A DNA stretch of 64,000 nucleotides from contig AP025054.1 in NCBI GenBank assembly GCA_036186865.1, forward strand, positions 22,835,766 through 22,899,765. Direction: 5' to 3'. This DNA comes from Eustoma russellianum. Its lineage: Eukaryota; Streptophyta; Magnoliopsida; Gentianales; Gentianaceae. The translations under genes were made by a program, and so were the position numbers. Positions 35,302 to 46,488 of the stretch are shown here, piece after piece; position 1 is the stretch's first letter; each line of letters opens with the position of its first letter. The notes under the pieces are model-generated. The model did not search any database. It had not been told where the DNA came from and was given only the letters and a program-made list of their open reading frames with translations.

Positions 35302-35564
35302 TAGGCTACGGCCTCTTTTGTATTATGGGATATTCAGCTCTGTATTTTGATATTTTGTTTTATAGATGTATCTATGATACTGATGTGGATGTATTAGGAT
35401 GTACTCTTGTTAACGTTTATTTCAGCTCATGTCATTTCGTTTTTGCTTATTGATACAAGTTATAACGATTTGTACATGTATGATGATGTCGCCTTGTACT
35501 CCTCGTAGTAGAGTACGGCGGGTGCATCGTGCCAAGACCTTAGTTCCAGAAAGGGCGCTACAGG

Positions 35565-35576
35565 TGGTGTCAGAGC
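35565..35576 (+). promoter_or_regulatory. TE6 primer-binding site (after LTR 1)
   Basis: TGGTGTCAGAGC, one substitution from the standard Met-tRNA complement, starts two bases after the LTR CA. The same variant follows LTR 2 at 39091-39102. Confidence 0.85.
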
Positions 35577-35784
35577 CTACGGCCCCAGATCCAAAACGTA
35601 CGACATAAGCTAAGTGTCGATGAGTACTTAGTTTATGATTTTTAGAATATAAGAAAGAGTAACTAGTGAGGCGGTTTAGTAAGGATTACTTAGAGCAGTT
35701 ACATGATCAAGGGTATAGCAGATGAATTCTAGGAGGATTTTCACATAAAAGAGACTAAAATAATATTACAATGACCTTGGCAGG

Positions 35785-36716
35785 ATGACATCACGATCGG
35801 GAAGTCACACCCCCTTACCGTTATCATCAGGGATGAATTCTATTTCTAGATCGATGGAAGGATCACCAACACCTGTTACATCACCTGGGTCACTTTCTAC
35901 GACAGAGGCTATCCGTATTGTCACGGAGGCTATTCAAATATTGAGACAGTTAGCCGGATTATCACCAACCCAGACAGCTCGGAATCGAGCCAATGCATCT
36001 TCTAAGCCTCAGCCCCAAACACAAAGGAGTCTTGCGTGCTACTATGGACTTTTAATCAGGACCCGAGTACTCGATTTTCACGGAGAACCTGACCCAGTAA
36101 AAGTAGAACAATGGTTGGACGAGATAGAGGATGGTTTTGCCGGATAAATATACCTGAGGAGGCAAAAGTGCAGGTTGTATGGCCATTTTTAACAAGGCGA
36201 GCTAGACAATGGTGGAGGATATATATCCGAACATTGCCCCCGCCAGTGTTATGGACGGATTTTATAGAAGAGTTCTGTGCATTCTACCTTCCTCCAGCAT
36301 TGTTGGAAGAAATGGTGGAAGAATTTAATAACCTAAAGCAACAGGCAGGTGTTACGGTCTCCGATTACTTTCAACAGTTTGTCAGTTTAGGAAGGTAAAT
36401 TTTGAGTGATGACACCATTAAGATGCTCAAATTCCGTCACGGTCTGGACCCCAAGATTCGTAACTGGGTGGTTGGCTTACAATCAGATACTTTTGAGAAG
36501 TTACTTGAAGACTGCTACTGGGTAGAACGAGCTATCTCCTACTTAAATCGTCAGCAGAGAAACAGAAGAAACGGAATAGAAAGATGGAGCCCTTATCCCC
36601 AACAAGCAGCGATATCAAGAAGCCCACGATGTTGCAAATGGAACACAGGTGAATGTCATTTAGGGACTGATGCCTGTTTTGGGTGTGGTGAGACAGGACA
36701 TCGGAGAAGAGAATGT
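35785..36716 (+). pseudogene. TE6 gag, first copy (broken)
   Basis: Three successive frames make up a Ty3-type gag: an N-terminal Ser/Thr/Gln-rich part from ATG 35785, a capsid part (TRRARQWWR, DFIEEFCAFYLPP, LKQQAGVTVSDY), and a C-terminal part (LKFRHGLDPKIRNWVVGL) with a complete CCHC zinc knuckle CFGCGETGHRRREC. Frameshifts lie near 36140 and 36395; the second copy lacks these two but has others. After the knuckle, at 36716/36717, the sequence jumps into the middle of an LTR, so the frame ends in a fortuitous His run. No protease or polymerase follows. Confidence 0.85.
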
Positions 36717-39088
36717 CATCACCATCATCATGATGTGCATTTTGATGATCATGGTCTTAGAAAGGAAAAATGACATAGAAAGCTCTATGTTTTTAGCCTC
36801 ATATGTTGTATGTTATGTGTAACATGACCATAATCATAAGATGTTACCTACTATGTATTTGCATGTATGTTAGTAGGATTATTTTGTGATTATGAACATG
36901 TATGTATGATATGACTTGTGCATGTTATTATTTATTATGGTTGATATGCTTTAGAATAATGATGAATATCAAGCTTTGCATTGATGATGAAGAATTCCAT
37001 TTTTAAACACCCCCACTTTCGGTCAAGGGATTAAAAATAGGTAACTTTGATATACAAATTATTATTGGAATATATTTTTGTAATTATGACATGCAAACGA
37101 AAATAAAAAGGGCCATAAGTGACCAACTACATAATATGGAAGTTTAAATCTTTGGGCCACACTAATTTCGACCCATTGGCCTTTTGAGTACTTAAACAAA
37201 CAAGGTTCAATATAAATTAATTTCCATGCAACCAATATTGATATAAACTATAATGGGCTAAGACAATTAAAGTCCAATAGAAGTGAATAAGAGATGAATG
37301 GACAAAAATGGAATGGAACAAGAGGGCCTTCCGACCCTAAGCAAATTTCGGCCATCACCCAAAAATTAGGTAACCTTTGACTCTACATAATAGTAGGAGT
37401 TAAGTATGTCTTAAGATTTACTTAATTGCCAAAAGGATATGGCTTGAATGTCCAGCAATGTAAATACGAAAATGTTTCAAGTCAAGACAAATGGCTCAAA
37501 AGACATAACGCAACCTATTATGGTTAGTATAACGAAGTGCATCCTCGTAATTAATACGCGCATAATATAAATACCCTATCTTACATAGATGTCCAAGTCA
37601 AGGGAATTAATTACATAAGCACAATATTATACGGCACAAGAAGTACATCAACTAAATTGATACTTTGTATGTTCACTTATACCCCAATAAGAACTCGGGT
37701 TAATCAAGAATGATCATGAAGATATCTACCAAAAGAAGTTCACCTCATGCATAGTGTCCTCATGTTTTCTGCATTATGAAACATGTTTATGAACTTGAAT
37801 CCTGCATGAAATGTTTTAAGACTATAAGATTTCAAGAATTGTACCGCGAGACGATTGATTCCATACGACTTATGCATGTACTCATAGGTAAGTGTAACAC
37901 CTTGTCTGGGACAAGGGCTCTGTACCTATCTTTATACGCATGATATGCAGGTTGAGTGTAATACCTTGCTCGGGGTAAGGGTTCTCTGCCTTTTCAGTTA
38001 CGTCTATGGCGTTCAGTATGGAGCGCTGCCTGATGCATGGTCCTGGGGGAGGATGTTAGGGGCAAAATACATTATCGTAGAGTGTAACACCGTGTCCGAG
38101 ACTTAGGTTCTCTACGATAAGCGTGTCACCGTTAGTATTATGTATGTATGATGTAACACCATTTTTGGACCATCGGGAATCATAAACGGTACTCGTGGCT
38201 ACTCGGAGAATCATTCGGTATGTCGTGGGTACTATTCTCATGTTATGAAAAGTGCTATAGCCACCATGTCATGTCATGTTTATACAAGCATGAAACAAAG
38301 TGTTTTCTTTTCAGAAAAGGTTTTCTGCTGCATATGTCACGATCATGTCTCATGTACCAAGTAACTTTAAGCCATGAACCTTGAAAATAAGACAAGTAAT
38401 ACTACAAAATGACAAGAACAAACCAAAGAAGGTTTTACACAAGAAGGAAATAACTATAAGCTAAGACAAGTTTGTTAAGCAGGATAGCATGTCTATTTTA
38501 CAATGCTTTCCATCTGTGGTAATGATGCGTGTATTGATACTGGCGTTTTTACTTCCGCATTCACATTAATTTTTATTTTTCCGCACCTACTTGATGCTTT
38601 ATTCCTTATGTTACATTGAGTATTATGATTCATTGTATTACAACATACTGTATCACCCCTCACCCCGACCCCCATGTATGATCCACTTGACGAATCTAGG
38701 TGGAACTACTTGCTGAGCAATTCGTTATCGCTCACCCCTTTTGTATTACCATGTAGATCCACAAGACCCTGAACCAGAGTTCATCGACGAAGAGCCCAGG
38801 GACTAGATGTATGGAGCTGATTAGTAGCTGGCTACGGCCTCTTTTGTATTGTGGGATATTCAGCTCTGTATTTTGATATTTTGTTTTATAGATGTATCTA
38901 TGATACTGATGTGGATGTATTAGGATGTACTCTTGTTAACGTTTATTTTAGATCATGTCATTTCGTTTTCGCTTATTGATACATGTTATTACGATTTGTA
39001 CATGTATAATGATGTCTCCTTGTACTCCTCGTAGTAGAGTGCGGCGGGTGAATCGTGCCGAGACCTTAGTTCCAGGCGGGGCGCTACA
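36717..39088 (+). mobile_element. TE6 LTR 2 (5'-truncated)
   Basis: This corresponds to 33191 onward of LTR 1: the word CATCACCATCATCATGATG occurs at both 33199 and 36719. It is fused directly to gag, with only a few shared bases at the junction. It ends GGGGCGCTACA at 39088 and is followed by a primer-binding site. It contains the hairpin array near 37892-38165, hairpin 1 near 38713-38732, an acidic exon 38757-38806 and the terminal hairpin near 39024-39044 (one stem mismatch here). Confidence 0.85.
38757..38806 (+). other. Acidic micro-ORF exon in TE6 LTR 2
   Basis: After CCATGTAG comes AT and the frame with EFIDEE, stop TAG 38804-38806. Compared with LTR 1 the order of Asp and Glu is swapped but acidity is kept, and a stop comes earlier. 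Confidence 0.3.
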
Positions 39089-40552
39089 GGTGGTGTCAGA
39101 GCCTAAGGCTCCATATCCGAAACGTACGACCTAAGCTAAGTGTCGATGAGTACTTAGGTTATGATTTTTAGAATATAAGAAATAGTAACTAGTGAGGCGG
39201 TTTAGTAAGGATTACTTATAGCAGTTACATGATCAAGGGTATAGCAGATAAATTCTAGGAGGATTTTCACATAAAAGAGACTAAAATAATATTACAATGA
39301 TCTTGGCAGGATGACATCACGATCGGGAAGTCACACCCCCTTACTGTTATCATCAGGGATGAATTCTTTTTCTAGATCGATGGAAGTATCACCAACACCT
39401 GTTACATCACCTGGGTCACTTTCTACGACAGAGGCGATCCGTATTGTCACGGAGGCTATTCAAATATTGAGACAGTTAGCCGGATTATCACCAACCAAGA
39501 CAGCTCAGAATCTAGCCATAACATCTTCTCCGCCTCAGCCCCAAACACAAAGGAGTCTTGTGTGCTACTATGGACTGTTAATCAGTGCAGGTTGTATGGT
39601 CATTTTTAACAAGGCGAGCTAGACAATGGTGGAGGACTTATATCCGAACATTGCCCCCGCCAGTGTTATGGACGGATTTTATAGAAGAGTTCTGTGCATT
39701 CTACCTTCCTCCAGCTTTGTTGGAAGAAAGGGTGGAAGAATTTAATAACCTAAAGCAACAGGTAGGTGTTATGGTCTCCGATTACTTTCAACAGTTTGCA
39801 GTTTAGGAAGGTATCTTCCGGAAATTTTGAGTGATGACACCATTAAGATGCTCAAATTCCATCGTGGTCTGGACCCGCAGATTCGTAACTGGGTGGTTGG
39901 CTTACAATCGGATACTTTTGAGAAGTTACTGGAAGACTATTACTGGGTAGAACGAGCTATCTCTTACTTAAATCATCAGCAGAGAAACAGAAGAAATGGA
40001 ACAGAAAGATGGAGCCCTTATTCCCAACAGGCAGCGATATCAAGAAGCCCATGATGTTGCAAATGGCACACAGGTGAATGTCATTTAGGGACTGATGCCT
40101 GTTTTGGGTGTGGTGATACAGGACATCGGATAAGAGAATGCCCCAGCTCGAGAAGGATGCCACAGATACCAGTAAGGCAACGAGAAGGACCCGCACGAAT
40201 GGATCACCATATGTAAGAAGGTAAAATCCGGAATTTTGAAAGGTCAGGCGTAACTGCAGGTATGCCAAAGTACTTAACCTATCTAGGATCAAAACTTTCG
40301 AAATGTTAGGGGGAGTAATGATAATATAGTATTTCTATCAGAAGAACTAAGTAGAATAAGTTGTATTACGGTTTTAACCATCAATTTCGTACTCTACTAG
40401 TGGAGATTATTCAAAATAAATAGGCATGGCTTTAGAAAGACATGGTAATAAGTAAAGTCATTATGTGACGAAGGTTCTCGTTACTTGTCTTAAGGATGAA
40501 GTCGGTAGGAGAATCAAGTTTCGAGGACGAAACTTTTTATAAGGAAGGAGAC
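39089..40552 (+). mobile_element. TE6 internal region (complete, gag only)
   Basis: This 1,464-bp region lies between LTR 2 and LTR 3. It starts with primer-binding site 39091-39102 and ends with the pre-PPT hairpin 40516-40535 and polypurine tract AAGGAAGGAGAC (40541-40552). It contains only gag. Between the zinc knuckle and the polypurine tract are about 400 bp with no pol homology, so TE6 is a gag-only, non-autonomous family with LTRs about three times longer than its interior. Confidence 0.85.
39311..40150 (+). pseudogene. TE6 gag, second copy (broken)
   Basis: This is the same gag as at 35785, with a deletion of about 110 bp after codon CTGTTAATCAG (near 39594), a one-base loss near 39800 and a stop near 40054. 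The capsid blocks (RARQWWRTYIRTLPPP, LKQQVGVMVSDY) and a CCHC knuckle at about 40097-40141 are recognisable. The two gag copies are broken at different places. Confidence 0.85.
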
Positions 40553-42431
40553 TGTTACGACCCACACTCCCAGGAATTACGATGGTATTAGAATGCAAAT
40601 GCGATCGTTGTACCGCACTTAGTATAATAAATGTGTAATTGTGACATAAATAAACATTTAAGAACTCCTAAAGCCTTAGAAGGAACATAAGAATAATAAA
40701 ATTAAACATATAAAGAATTGCACAACTATTGGTAGGAATTTACTCAAAGGAAAAAGGAAATAACATATAAGAATATTGGGAAAAGACAAACTAGTAATTT
40801 TCCCACCACTACCCTCAAAAACCGCCCCACCTCTTAATGTACGACAAAATGGTCTTACAAATTCTTATTCCATTCCCTTTATTTTATTCCTCCACACCTT
40901 CTTTCCAACCAATGGCATTTCATGCATGCTCTTCACTCCACTAACTAAATTCTTCTAATTTATCTTTCCCTTCTTTATAGCCTTTCCATCATTTCTATTC
41001 TCATCAAATGTAAGACCATTCCCCAATCACTAAGCTTGCGTGTCTTACCATCTTCTTACACATCCACTATCTCAACGAAGCCAAGGAATACCCCACTTTC
41101 TCCCCTAAATTTCGGCTACACCAAGAAAAGACCAAGGAAATGAAGTTCAAACACAATACAACCTAATCATTTTAACTCTTCTTCCACTTCTTACACAATA
41201 TAAGACATTCAACCACTAGGATTTCATGCATATAATTTTACCTCCTACCCCCATCCGGCCCCTCCCTCTATTTCTTCATTTTCTTACATTCTTGTCACTA
41301 CTATATAATATTCAATCTAATCATTTCTTTCTCCTACACAAGCGCAAAACCCCACCAATCAAAATGCATGAAAAATACCTTTTCTTCCCACCTTCCCATC
41401 CAGCCTCCCTTTTTAATTTTCCCCATATTTTCTATTCTCTCTTTTATTTCTACTTCCATTTAATTATTCTTATGTCTTACACCATGTAAGGCATGTAACC
41501 AATCACGTTACATGCAAATTCCTTTTCACCTCCTCCAAGATTTCTCCTCAATTGCCTCTCCCAATCCACATTCGGCCAAGGCTAGAAGAAAGAGATAAAA
41601 CTCCCAAAATACAAGACCATTCTCCATTCCCATCTTTACCATACTCACACTCTTTAACCTTCACTAAAACATTTGTTCTCTTCCACTCTCTCTCTTTCTC
41701 TAACCAAGACACCTCCTCCCATTTCCTTCTCCTTCAAGTGTGAGGTCCCAAGCCAAGAACCAAGGGAGTTCTTTCAACTCCAAGCTATCATCAAGCTTCA
41801 TCTTAGGTAAAGACATCCTCACCTCTCTCTAAATCATTTCTCTTTAATTTTCATCTCATCCCCAATACTCTTCATATCTCTTACTTGAACCTCCAACCCG
41901 TAGGCTTCAACAAAGGAGTAAGAGAAGCTCTTCAACTTGATAGGTGAAAAATCTCAAGCCAATTTCAAGGTAAAGTTTATCTAGATTGATCTTAGAACAT
42001 GTATACTCCTTTTTCTCAAGCAAGATTAATACTTTCTTCATTTTGGCCTTCAAGTCCGAAAACTTCAAGCTAGGGGTTAAAGAAGAAATCTTTCCTCAAT
42101 TAGTATAAGACTCAAGCTACCAAGGCATGTGGTTCTTCCTGGTTCCTTCAAGGAAATTGAAATCTAAGTTTAGTGTGCTCATTAATAACTAATGGATCAT
42201 GCATGCAATTAAAAATTATGGTCTCTAAGTTTATTGACATGAATGAAGGCTTGCATGTTAAAATTGACGATGCATGTTTCTTTTACGGAATGAAACTATC
42301 AAATATGTTTAGAATACTACTTTAATCTAACATGCAAGATGAAATTTAGTCACTAATTGACCATTAGGTTGTGTAAGCTAAAAAGAATGCATCTTTCCTA
42401 TTATCTCTACACTTAGATGCAAAATGGTAGA
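40553..42431 (+). mobile_element. TE6 LTR 3, left part
   Basis: This starts TGTTACGACCCACAC after the polypurine tract and runs parallel to LTR 1 up to ACTTAGATGCAAAATGGTAGA, where TE7 is inserted. It carries the pyrimidine-rich leader and the TTAGGTAAAGAC donor near 41804. The ATG of the candidate first exon is replaced by GTG. Confidence 0.85.
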
Positions 42432-45400
42432 TATAGCGCCCCGCACCGGCTCACCTGTGTACGGTGCGCCCGCCGTACTTTACTACGGAGAGTACCAGGC
42501 GTCGGTTCATATCATATCGGCATCCATAACGAAATATATGGACTTTTCCGCTTACACATCATCAAGTAAGCAAAATAGAGGCAGAATAAAAACTTTTAAA
42601 ATAAAAACATGCCGAACGTCCAAAACATTGCCTACATTAATGTCCACCAAAATAAAAGAGATGTCCAACTCCAAATCCCATCATAAGTTCATCAATCATA
42701 AGTCATCAAACTAAGTCATTGTAGCTATCCTCTCTCGCACGCCTATAGATAGGGGACCCTAGGCTCGTCCTCGATCCATTCGACTCTATTTCCTGCGGGC
42801 TCTGGGAGGAAAAATAATAGGGTGAGTGACAATATCACCAGCAAGTAAACCATAAATAATCATGAATTAAATGGAAGGTCACACCAGAACCAAAACCCCA
42901 CAAAGTTTGGATTTGCCGCATACCTGACTTTCACTTCATCATTTGTAAGGACATAGGATCGTAACTTATGAGATAAGAAATCTCATTAGGTCCTAACTTC
43001 GGAAGTATCAAAACACATCATCATAGCCAAAGTGATAGTACATCAATTATTCAACTAGCCATAAATGTCGTATGAATGTGTATGCATATGCGATGTGTCA
43101 TGATGAAAATGAGGACAAGTTCTTTCATTCTTTCTTTCAAAACATCATCGTAAATAAAACGAGAGGAGTGAGTATTCAGATCTATTATTTCCGGATCTGA
43201 GGCGGTCATAACATCCTCTTCAGATCTATTATGTCCCGATCTGAAAATGGTCATACCATCCATCATCGTCATTAGGTCTAATCTCTGCGGGACTGTATGA
43301 TCATAAATCATCATTATCAGGTCTATTCTCGCCAGGCATGAACGGTCATAATCATCATAACCAGGTCTATCCTCTCCGGGCCTGTATGGTCATAGTCATC
43401 AATAGATCAATTAACCTCGGATCTGGAGCGGGTTATGCTGGCCAGAATCAAATGGTACCAATGGAAATCGTTCTTTTCAAAACTGAAATCTTTTCTTTGA
43501 AAGCACTTTTTCATCGTTCTTTGTCATAAAATCGGTATCATAAATCATGCAAAGGATGATGATGTAATTCATGACGTGCAACATGGAACTCATGGCTAGA
43601 TGCAACACATAATACTCGTCATGCCTTATTTCATAAGCTGGAAAAATTTCCAGAATTTAACGTTCTGTTCATGCGGCCTCAAACCTCATAATTTCGGCTT
43701 ATTTTCATGATCTCACGACATACGTGTGCATAATGGAGTCTTATTTACATGGCGTAAAAATTTCGTAAAGTTTCAGGGCTTATAGAATACTCAAATCATT
43801 AAATTACCAAAACAGGGCACGGCTGGATTCAGCTGCGTAGTGCCCGGATTTTACCTTGCTGTAAAGCCCAAAAACTTATTTATTTTGGGCCAATACCCGG
43901 AAACCATAATGAACATACCAAGAAGTGATATTCATAAGCCCAATAACATCTATGAGCCCAAATTCGAAATAATAAGGCCTCACAACATCATGCCATAATT
44001 TTGTTCTGTTTCCAGTTTTTTACCGTTAACTTCAACACAGTTATTAACCCATAAAATGGTGATTCCAGGCTGATTTATTTACATGGACATATTCCCCTAT
44101 GTCTTAAGTGATTGCCATAAAAATTTTAGAGCAATCCAATAGGTTTAAAGCAGTCATCTAATTATTTTTCTAAAGGTAGGTACGTGCAGAACCTGGAATG
44201 ACCATCCTTCACTAGAAATTTTATAATAAATAAACCACAAGCCCTTTTTCCAAAATTCCAACTCAAAAATTTAATAAACACATAAGGCTAGAATCCCACC
44301 AAATATTAGCCCATTTGTACGTTTCCAAGGTCCATTTTTGAGTCTTACAATATGTCACATGAATCTGGCCTGTTCTAGTAATTTTTCCTGTTTGTCACTT
44401 TTCTTGCTAAATGTGTACCAACTACACTTTATCTTTCTAAAATAGCTTACTAACCATCAAATACACTTTTTAACATAAACATTACAGGTTATAATAAATT
44501 TTAAAATCTATATACAACCACTTCAATAACAGTTTTGAAGATAACACCTAGCACAATTTGACATTGTACATTTTGTACATCATAAAGTCTACTTTGACAT
44601 AATTTACTTAGGCACTACCTAACACCCCAAACAGCCCGTCTTTATACATGAAAAGGGCTACATTTCATTTTCCTAATGAACATAACACCTCTAAGCAATG
44701 GAACATTCAAACATACAATTTCCATATATCTTTCACCTCCTAAAACATATTCTTTCACTTGAAATATTGTTCAACCACATCTCCTTTCTCCACTGTCCCA
44801 TTTTCATGGTGAAAAAGAAAAACTTTATCCCATTTATCATAGATATGCAACATATTCATATTCAAAGGAGGCAAAGAAATTATCTTTGGGGGGATTTTCA
44901 CACATGCAAGTCAACTAGCTTAAGAATTCGGAACTTTCATGCTTCAAGCTTAATATTTTCCATCTAAGATTAAATCTTAGTAATAGCTAGACATTCAAGC
45001 ATATACTTTGACACATAAGTCAAGAGTATTTATAGTGTACTTGCCTTCTTGGATCTTAGATCTTGCTTGAAACTTGTTGGAACAAGAATTGTTTCCTTCC
45101 ACCCCTTCCCATCACACACGGTTTTAGGGGTAGGAATATTTGTTAGCCACTATTTAAATACACAATACAACTTAGTTTGAGGCTAGATAGTCTTACCAAA
45201 TTGAATCTTGAATGAAGGTTGAGATGATTCTAACCCACCAAGAAGCTAATCCCTCTTAGCACTTCGAAAATCTTCAGCTAGTGATCTCTTGAAGGTCATG
45301 GTTTCCACAAAAAAAGGGGGATATCTTGTGAGCTTCACTATGTAAGATATAGAATTCTCTTAAGGAGTTTAGAATGTACTCACCTAGACCAACCTTGAAC

Positions 45401-46444
45401 TTGAATGATTCTTAGGTCTCCTTGACTCCTTGTTGGCCGTGTGAGGTGGATGAGGAGTTCTTGATTCTTTGGTTCTTTGTGAGTTTTTGAGTGGTTGAGT
45501 TGAGAGAATTCTAGAATTCTTGGAGAGGATTTTTCTTCAAAGGCTAAGGGTTTAGCCGTTGGGAGCTTAAGGGAGAAGAAGAGAATTTCCTTTGCATGGT
45601 TATGCTAATTAGGGTTTGCTAACTTGAGTTACTTTAGCAAACTAGGGTTACTTTATTGCTAACTTGAGTTACTTTAGCAAGCTAGGGTTACTTTTAAGTT
45701 GTGGTTAGCATAAAGTAACCATGGTAAAGTTTAAGATGTCTCTTGGTTGCATCATGGTTAAAACCGGCGGTTAGGGTGCAATTAGTAGGCTCCATCATGC
45801 TTGAGTCACTTTTAAGAGGGTTTAATGGAAAAGCTACTAGGTAGTTGAGGGAAATGTTTATAGTAAAATTGATCCCTAATTCCCTAATCTCCATGTAACC
45901 CACGGTTTTGAATGGGAATTTTAGTGAGTTACCCATCCTTATAATAATATCATATTGTGACTACATCATGCATAACTATTTTATATTATTGCTTAAATAA
46001 GCAATTAAAGTGTGTAGTTGGCCTTTTTAACAAAAAGGTGGCCTCCTAATTACCCTTTACCCAGCGGCTTAGTGTAGGAAAAGTAGTACTTTTCCTCTTT
46101 TTACTTTTTAATCCTATTTAGTAGAACACTAAATGCTAGAATGAACTTTTCATGCTTTCTTTTACTAAGACTACTAAGGGTTTGTTGCTTGTAGTAAAAA
46201 AAATCCTATTTTAATATCCCCAATACCCTTATGGCCGAGATTATGAAAAATCTTGGGAGGGTAAAATTGTCATCTCACTTAAGACATACTCTTGTCAATT
46301 CCATTATTTATGGAATTTACCTTAAGGAGAATTAATTAAAGTAGTCGTAATAAACTTAATAAAATTTCACTCGAAGAATCCATCCTTCCATTAATTCATT
46401 CATACAGTCTCAAGTGCAATCCAATCTTTCGTTGGGGTACAACA
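42432..46444 (-). repeat. TE7 3' LTR
   Basis: On the minus strand it starts TGTTGTACCCCAACG and ends GGGGCGCTATA, the last CA having become TA. It is the same family as TE4 and TE13. It holds the terminal hairpin (42475-42495), acidic exon 42743-42801, hairpin GTGA/TCAC near 42820-42835 and a hairpin array at 43160-43440 with CAGATC/GATCTG stems. Confidence 0.8.
42743..42801 (-). other. Acidic micro-ORF exon in TE7 LTR
   Basis: The minus strand reads TTTTTCCTCCCAG, then AG, then a frame with core VEWIEDE and stop TAG at 42745-42743. The phase is the same as in the plus-strand families. Compared with TE4 the acidic core is kept (WIEDE against WIDDK) while surrounding bases differ. Confidence 0.35.
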
Positions 46445-46456
46445 TCATCCCCCCTT
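46445..46456 (-). promoter_or_regulatory. TE7 polypurine tract
   Basis: The minus strand reads AAGGGGGGATGA directly before the LTR. The pre-PPT hairpin AAGTTTTG-AGGA-CGAAACTT lies just upstream (46462-46481 on the plus-strand scale). Confidence 0.85.
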
Positions 46457-46488
46457 ATTACAAGTTTCGTCCTCAAAACTTAAGGGTA

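Larger units (their letters stand above)
31082..35562 (+). mobile_element. TE6 LTR 1
   Basis: This 4,481-bp LTR starts TGTTACGACCCACAC and ends GGGCGCTACA, followed by a primer-binding site. The layout is a long pyrimidine-rich leader (about 31380-32250), an ATG exon candidate ending in TTAGGTAAAG at 32322, further donor-like GTAAGTG and GTAAGAC words (about 32456, 32615), a hairpin array 34370-34640, hairpin GAGC/GCTC 35193-35211, an acceptor-like CACGTAG at 35233, an acidic frame and the terminal hairpin GTACTC/GAGTAC 35496-35516. It is long for an LTR whose internal region is only about 1.5 kb. Confidence 0.85.

Noticed and set aside
36717..36773. His-rich C-terminus on the TE6 gag zinc knuckle
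   Set aside because: The His codons come from LTR sequence (CATCACCATCATCATG, also at 33199) joined to gag by a rearrangement; the second gag copy lacks them.
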